NCBI RefSeq assembly: GCF_018613605.1
Contig: NZ_JAGGPU010000022.1
Span: 1 to 64,000, forward strand
DNA: 64,000 nt
Reading direction: 5' to 3'
DNA from: Pedobacter sp. ISL-64
GTDB taxonomy: Bacteria; Bacteroidota; Bacteroidia; Sphingobacteriales; Sphingobacteriaceae
In this document: piece by piece, positions 61,058 to 64,000 of the stretch
How the letters are laid out: each line of letters begins with the position of its first letter
Position numbering within the stretch: position 1 is the stretch's first letter
Translations under genes and position numbers: made by a program
The notes under the pieces: model-generated
What the model was told of the DNA's origin: nothing
What the model saw: only the letters and a program-made list of their open reading frames with translations
Database searches by the model: none

Positions 61058-62263
61058 TTATTTCTTAGGCTCATATGCATAAACCACTTCGTATTTACTG
61101 TTCTTGAAATTTGAAGAAAGTTGTCCGATTTTTAGATTCTGCGCCTGGGGTGTAGGCTCGCAGTACGAGTACTTCTTACCTTTATAAGTAACCGGTTCGC
61201 CAATTGGTTTGTCGAACTGTACGGCAATAGTTAAATGTTTAGGGTATAACAGGGCAATCATCGGCAGATTATATATTTCCTTTACCAAATAGAAAAATAG
61301 TGCGGCCCGGTCATCGCAATCGCTGTAGGTGCTTAATAATGTTTGTTCAGGCGAGAATCGTTTTTCCTTACCAAAATTTTCACCGTCATCTTCGTATAAA
61401 AAACCATATCGGGTAAACCTCATCAGGTAATCGACGCCTTTTTTCTGATCCATGTGTTTCAGGTTTTCTTTCAAGGTGGGAATAAGAGAGCTATATGTTT
61501 CTCTGCTTAAGGGAATATTAAAATAACTCTCAAAATCGACTACCGGATAGTTTTTGAAAATGGTTTGTATATCTTCATTAACTTTTAGCTTAAAATGATG
61601 AATTTTTTGACGGTAGCTAAATTCGATATCTTTTTCCTGATAACTTTCTGGTTTAAAATCGGGCATTCGGGTAACCTTATAAGAGAAAGCACTTTTAGCC
61701 TCTGGAATTAAAATTTTAACAGGTTTGTAAGCATCGGCCTGCTTAAACAGTTTGCCATAATCGTGATAATTTAAGCACATAAACTTTTTATCGTCAATCA
61801 TAAAAAACGGAATATCGCTGATATCCTCTTCATTTCTTACATAAAAGATAACCTGATCGTTACCTACAGCTAACCTTGCATCGTAGCCGCATTTACTCAG
61901 TAAAAACCATTTATATAAAGTATAGCCAAAATAATTATCTGCTTTCGGACTAATCTGTTCGGCTGTTTTTCGGATCAGTTGATAATAAATCCAATCGTTT
62001 AAATTATATTTTTTCTGGTATTTTTCTAAAGACGAGATTAGAGGTGCGTATTGACCAGAAGAGATGCGGCTGTAAAAGTTTGAAACGGCTGATGTAGTTG
62101 CTGTTTTTGGTATTGGAAAAACGACTGAAGAGTCGATGCTAAAGTTGAAAGTTCCATCATAAAAATCGAAAGAATAATTCTGTCCCTTCGAGATAACGGT
62201 ATTCATCATCAGGCAAACGAACAAAATGGTCCTCAAAATATATGTGTAACTCCCTCTTTTCAA
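61058..62263 (-). CDS. Secreted transglutaminase-like protein
   Basis: 401 residues, starting with TTG at 62263 (a weak point) and a signal peptide ending near VISKGQ. The last third has the marks of a transglutaminase-like papain fold: STYSDCDDRAALFFYLVKEI with the catalytic-type Cys, LYPKHLTIAV with His, and YCEPTPQ with an acid. The first two thirds have no recognised motif. Such proteins may cut peptide or amide bonds, or act as structural domains. It is monocistronic; no clear promoter. Confidence 0.72.
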   Translation of the reverse strand: MKRGSYTYILRTILFVCLMMNTVISKGQNYSFDFYDGTFNFSIDSSVVFPIPKTATTSAVSNFYSRISSGQYAPLISSLEKYQKKYNLNDWIYYQLIRKTAEQISPKADNYFGYTLYKWFLLSKCGYDARLAVGNDQVIFYVRNEEDISDIPFFMIDDKKFMCLNYHDYGKLFKQADAYKPVKILIPEAKSAFSYKVTRMPDFKPESYQEKDIEFSYRQKIHHFKLKVNEDIQTIFKNYPVVDFESYFNIPLSRETYSSLIPTLKENLKHMDQKKGVDYLMRFTRYGFLYEDDGENFGKEKRFSPEQTLLSTYSDCDDRAALFFYLVKEIYNLPMIALLYPKHLTIAVQFDKPIGEPVTYKGKKYSYCEPTPQAQNLKIGQLSSNFKNSKYEVVYAYEPKK

Positions 62264-62390
62264 ACCGCTCGATATTTGGTTACATTAAATTTACCTATTA
62301 TTAACATAAAAGCAACAATTTCTTTATGTAAACAATGAGGTGGTGCTTAATGGGAAATTAACATTGTATTTTTATGAATTTCGGATCAGC

Positions 62391-63197
62391 TTACTTTTTT
62401 AGGGCATAAAGTCCCTTTCTTAAATGTTTTAAAAGCGAGGTATTACAATCCTTACAGTCTATTTCTTTCAAATGAATGGGTTTGCCGATACTGATTTTTA
62501 ACTGGTGACCATTTTTGTTGAATAACTCTGAAATCAGCTTTGCTGTTTGTAACGAAGGGTGTATAAATTTCAGCAGGCTAAAAAAGATACCATTATTGCC
62601 ATGAAAATATACAGGTAGTATGGGTACATTGGCTTTGGAGATGATTTTCCCAACCACGGGATGCCATTCGCGGTCGGTAATCTGATTTTTCCTGAATTTA
62701 TAAGAAGAAACTTCGCCTGCCGGAAAAATAGCAACAGGACTACCATCTTTTAAAACTTTTAAAGTTGTTTTTAATCCGCTAATACTTGATGAATCCTGAA
62801 CTTTTTCGAACGGATTTACCGCGATAATGCATTTCTCAAGATTTGGAATTTTCTTTAACAGAAAATTCCCCATAAACATCGTGTCAGGTCGGTGAATGGC
62901 AAGTGTACTTAATAGTGCCAATGATTCTATGGCACCGTAGGGGTGGTTTGCAATCGCAATAAATGCACCCTCTTTTGGGATGTTGGCCAAATCTTCATCA
63001 CTGATCTGAATCGTAACGCCCAGAACATCCAGAATATGATTGGCGAATTTTTCCCCTTCTAAGGTATTCGCATCTCTAATAATTCCATTGAAGTCATTAA
63101 TCTTCAAGAACTTCATTAAAAAGGAAGCAAGACCAGGGATCGGAATATTACAAATGCCTGTTGCCTTTGAAAAATTCTCTTTAGAAATGACTGTCAT
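62391..63197 (-). CDS. Lysophospholipid-type acyltransferase (GlsA/OlsA-like)
   Basis: 268 residues. The acyltransferase motif reads NHPYGAIES (His85, Glu91), the variant seen in hemolysin-linked O-acyltransferases of ornithine and glycine lipid synthesis rather than the NHxxxxD of PlsC. VAIFPAGEVSSYKF is the second motif and PILPVYFHGNNG the third. In Bacteroides, GlsB makes N-acyl glycine and GlsA adds the second acyl chain. The neighbour at 63536-64000 resembles the N-acyltransferase, so the pair is consistent with an amino-acid lipid pathway; the amino acid is not predictable. They are separated by 338 bp and a terminator, hence likely separate units. Confidence 0.82.
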   Translation of the reverse strand: MTVISKENFSKATGICNIPIPGLASFLMKFLKINDFNGIIRDANTLEGEKFANHILDVLGVTIQISDEDLANIPKEGAFIAIANHPYGAIESLALLSTLAIHRPDTMFMGNFLLKKIPNLEKCIIAVNPFEKVQDSSSISGLKTTLKVLKDGSPVAIFPAGEVSSYKFRKNQITDREWHPVVGKIISKANVPILPVYFHGNNGIFFSLLKFIHPSLQTAKLISELFNKNGHQLKISIGKPIHLKEIDCKDCNTSLLKHLRKGLYALKK

Positions 63198-63535
63198 AAT
63201 TATAGTTCAAAATCGATTCCATTAGGGAAGCAACTTGATAAATGATTTTTTATTTGAGCTAAATATAAGGGCGGGAAACATTCTGTCCTCACGAAGAAGA
63301 ATGTTTATCATAGCTCATACAGAGTACCTAAAGATAATGGAATAATATGAACAACAGCGTATAATCGATTAAGAAGTTGTAAGGAAGAAAATTCTATAAA
63401 TAATATTTCATTAACACCAATTTAACAGGGCAAACCTACTTTTGTGGCATAAATATTTGGTTAGTATTTATAAAGTTTAGGTTAGTTGATAATAAAAAAC
63501 CCAGATGGATGTCTGGGTTTTTTTATGGAATTCAT
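63198..63535. other. Spacer with one hairpin and a terminator
   Basis: AAACATTCT (63276-63284) and AGAATGTTT (63298-63306) enclose TGTCCTCAC, the nonamer also found in loops at 22129-22152 (reverse strand) and 53717-53735. The rest is A+T-rich without a recognised promoter; the terminator at 63494-63524 is listed on its own. Confidence 0.6.
63494..63524. terminator. Bidirectional terminator after the N-acyltransferase gene
   Basis: AAAAAACCCAGA (63494-63505), TGGATG, TCTGGGTTTTTT (63512-63523). On the minus strand it follows the stop of the gene at 63536 by about 12 nt. Confidence 0.9.
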
Positions 63536-64000
63536 TTATAGATTCTTGCCGAGCTTTTCGAGCATTTCTGGTGGGATATTGTGCGTATCAACCACCAGGA
63601 AGCCATCTAAACAATCAGAAAACTTAGGGTCGATATTGAATGAGATAATCTTTGCATTCAGGTTCATATACTGCCTCAACAATACTGGTATTTTAATATG
63701 TGAATTTTCAATGTCTCCGATTATACTGTCTAAATCTTTGAATGATTCGCTGCTATCTACCAAGGTATCGGTAGAAATAGGTAATAAATCGGCTTTGAAT
63801 TTGTTTCGGGGCTTAACATATTTAGCCAACTCATAATCGAAATGGTTTTTGGTAATATAATCTACAATTAAGGCCTTGCTAAATTTAGAAAAGTTGTTGC
63901 TAATACTCACTGGCCCGAACATGTAACGGTATTGTGGATTGTCGATCAGATACTTTAAAATGCCTTTCCAAAGCAAAAACAATGGAAGTGGTTTACCCTG
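63536..64000 (-). CDS. N-acyltransferase (GlsB/OlsB-like, hemolysin family), C-terminal part
   Basis: Incomplete: the reading frame stays open to the window edge, so only the C-terminal 154 residues are present. The visible part begins QGKPLPLFLLWKGILKYL and continues with YRYMFGPVSISNNFSKFSKALIVDYI and HFDYELAKYVKPRNKF, which are characteristic of the OlsB/hemolysin (Acetyltransf_5) family. In ornithine and glycine lipid pathways this enzyme adds a 3-hydroxyacyl chain to the amino group of the amino acid. The O-acyltransferase gene lies downstream at 62391-63197. Confidence 0.83.
   Translation of the reverse strand, partial: QGKPLPLFLLWKGILKYLIDNPQYRYMFGPVSISNNFSKFSKALIVDYITKNHFDYELAKYVKPRNKFKADLLPISTDTLVDSSESFKDLDSIIGDIENSHIKIPVLLRQYMNLNAKIISFNIDPKFSDCLDGFLVVDTHNIPPEMLEKLGKNL

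Overview
The window looks like a chromosomal segment of a Bacteroidota bacterium, most probably family Sphingobacteriaceae (Pedobacter-like). Supporting signs are moderate-to-low G+C, promoters of the Bacteroidota type (TTTG, about 19 nt, TAnnTTTG), little use of Shine-Dalgarno sequences, several TTG starts, many CKK-type lipoproteins and TonB-dependent receptors, and characteristic family contents (LytS/LytTR pair, TldD/TldE pair, ZapA next to RNase Y, glycine/ornithine-lipid acyltransferases). The genus is an inference from family content; no rRNA gene is present.

Layout. 1-3180: TldD/TldE peptidase pair. 3554-6245 (minus): a membrane Fe-S protein, a secreted TPM protein and a CCG-domain Fe-S protein in one operon. 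6429-7621: two complete tRNA-Phe transcription units flanking about 860 bp of repeat DNA. 7643-11613: SRPBCC protein, S41 protease lipoprotein, LEA-like lipoprotein, small acidic protein and a GNAT enzyme. 11755-16195: outer-membrane receptor divergent from a LytS/LytTR two-component pair. 16224-16720: tandem 150-bp repeats. 16894-18237: MazG-like pyrophosphohydrolase and an alpha/beta hydrolase. 18838-26067: a complete L-rhamnose catabolic operon with its GntR-type regulator. 26204-30257: HigB/HigA toxin-antitoxin pair and a SNF2 helicase. 30439-33549 (minus): thymidine kinase, Crp/Fnr regulator and two NAD-binding proteins. 33673-34863: acidic protein of unknown role. 35428-41166 (minus): rod-shape operon mreB-mreC-mreD-PBP2-rodA. 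41519-43795 (minus): purH and purN. 44038-45060: rpsT and radC. 45168-48566: a tight five-gene operon with a Tes-like radical SAM enzyme, an Lgt-like membrane protein and a secreted EEP phosphoesterase. 48700-53611: pheT, a coiled-coil protein, zapA, a structured RNA read as 6S RNA, and rny. 53798-59954: Mpo1-like protein, a TonB receptor with a beta-helix lipoprotein, and a HEIGH zinc protease. 60064-64000: small proteins, a secreted transglutaminase-like protein, and an O-acyltransferase/N-acyltransferase pair resembling GlsA/GlsB; the last gene runs off the window.

How genes work together. The rhamnose genes give a full route: RhaT import, RhaI isomerisation, a RhaB-like kinase, then a fused aldolase/dehydrogenase yielding DHAP and lactate. 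The mre/PBP2/RodA genes build the elongasome. PurN and PurH act in the same purine pathway. zapA and rny flank the putative 6S RNA, an arrangement that recalls zapA-ssrS in proteobacteria.

The most interesting material is (a) the radical SAM/Lgt-like operon, which could be an uncharacterised lipid-modifying system, (b) the 6S-like RNA, supported by base pairing I traced by position, and (c) an unusually rich set of structured repeats between genes, some with compensatory changes in the stems or a constant loop with variable stems. No CRISPR array, phage, insertion sequence or rRNA operon was seen.
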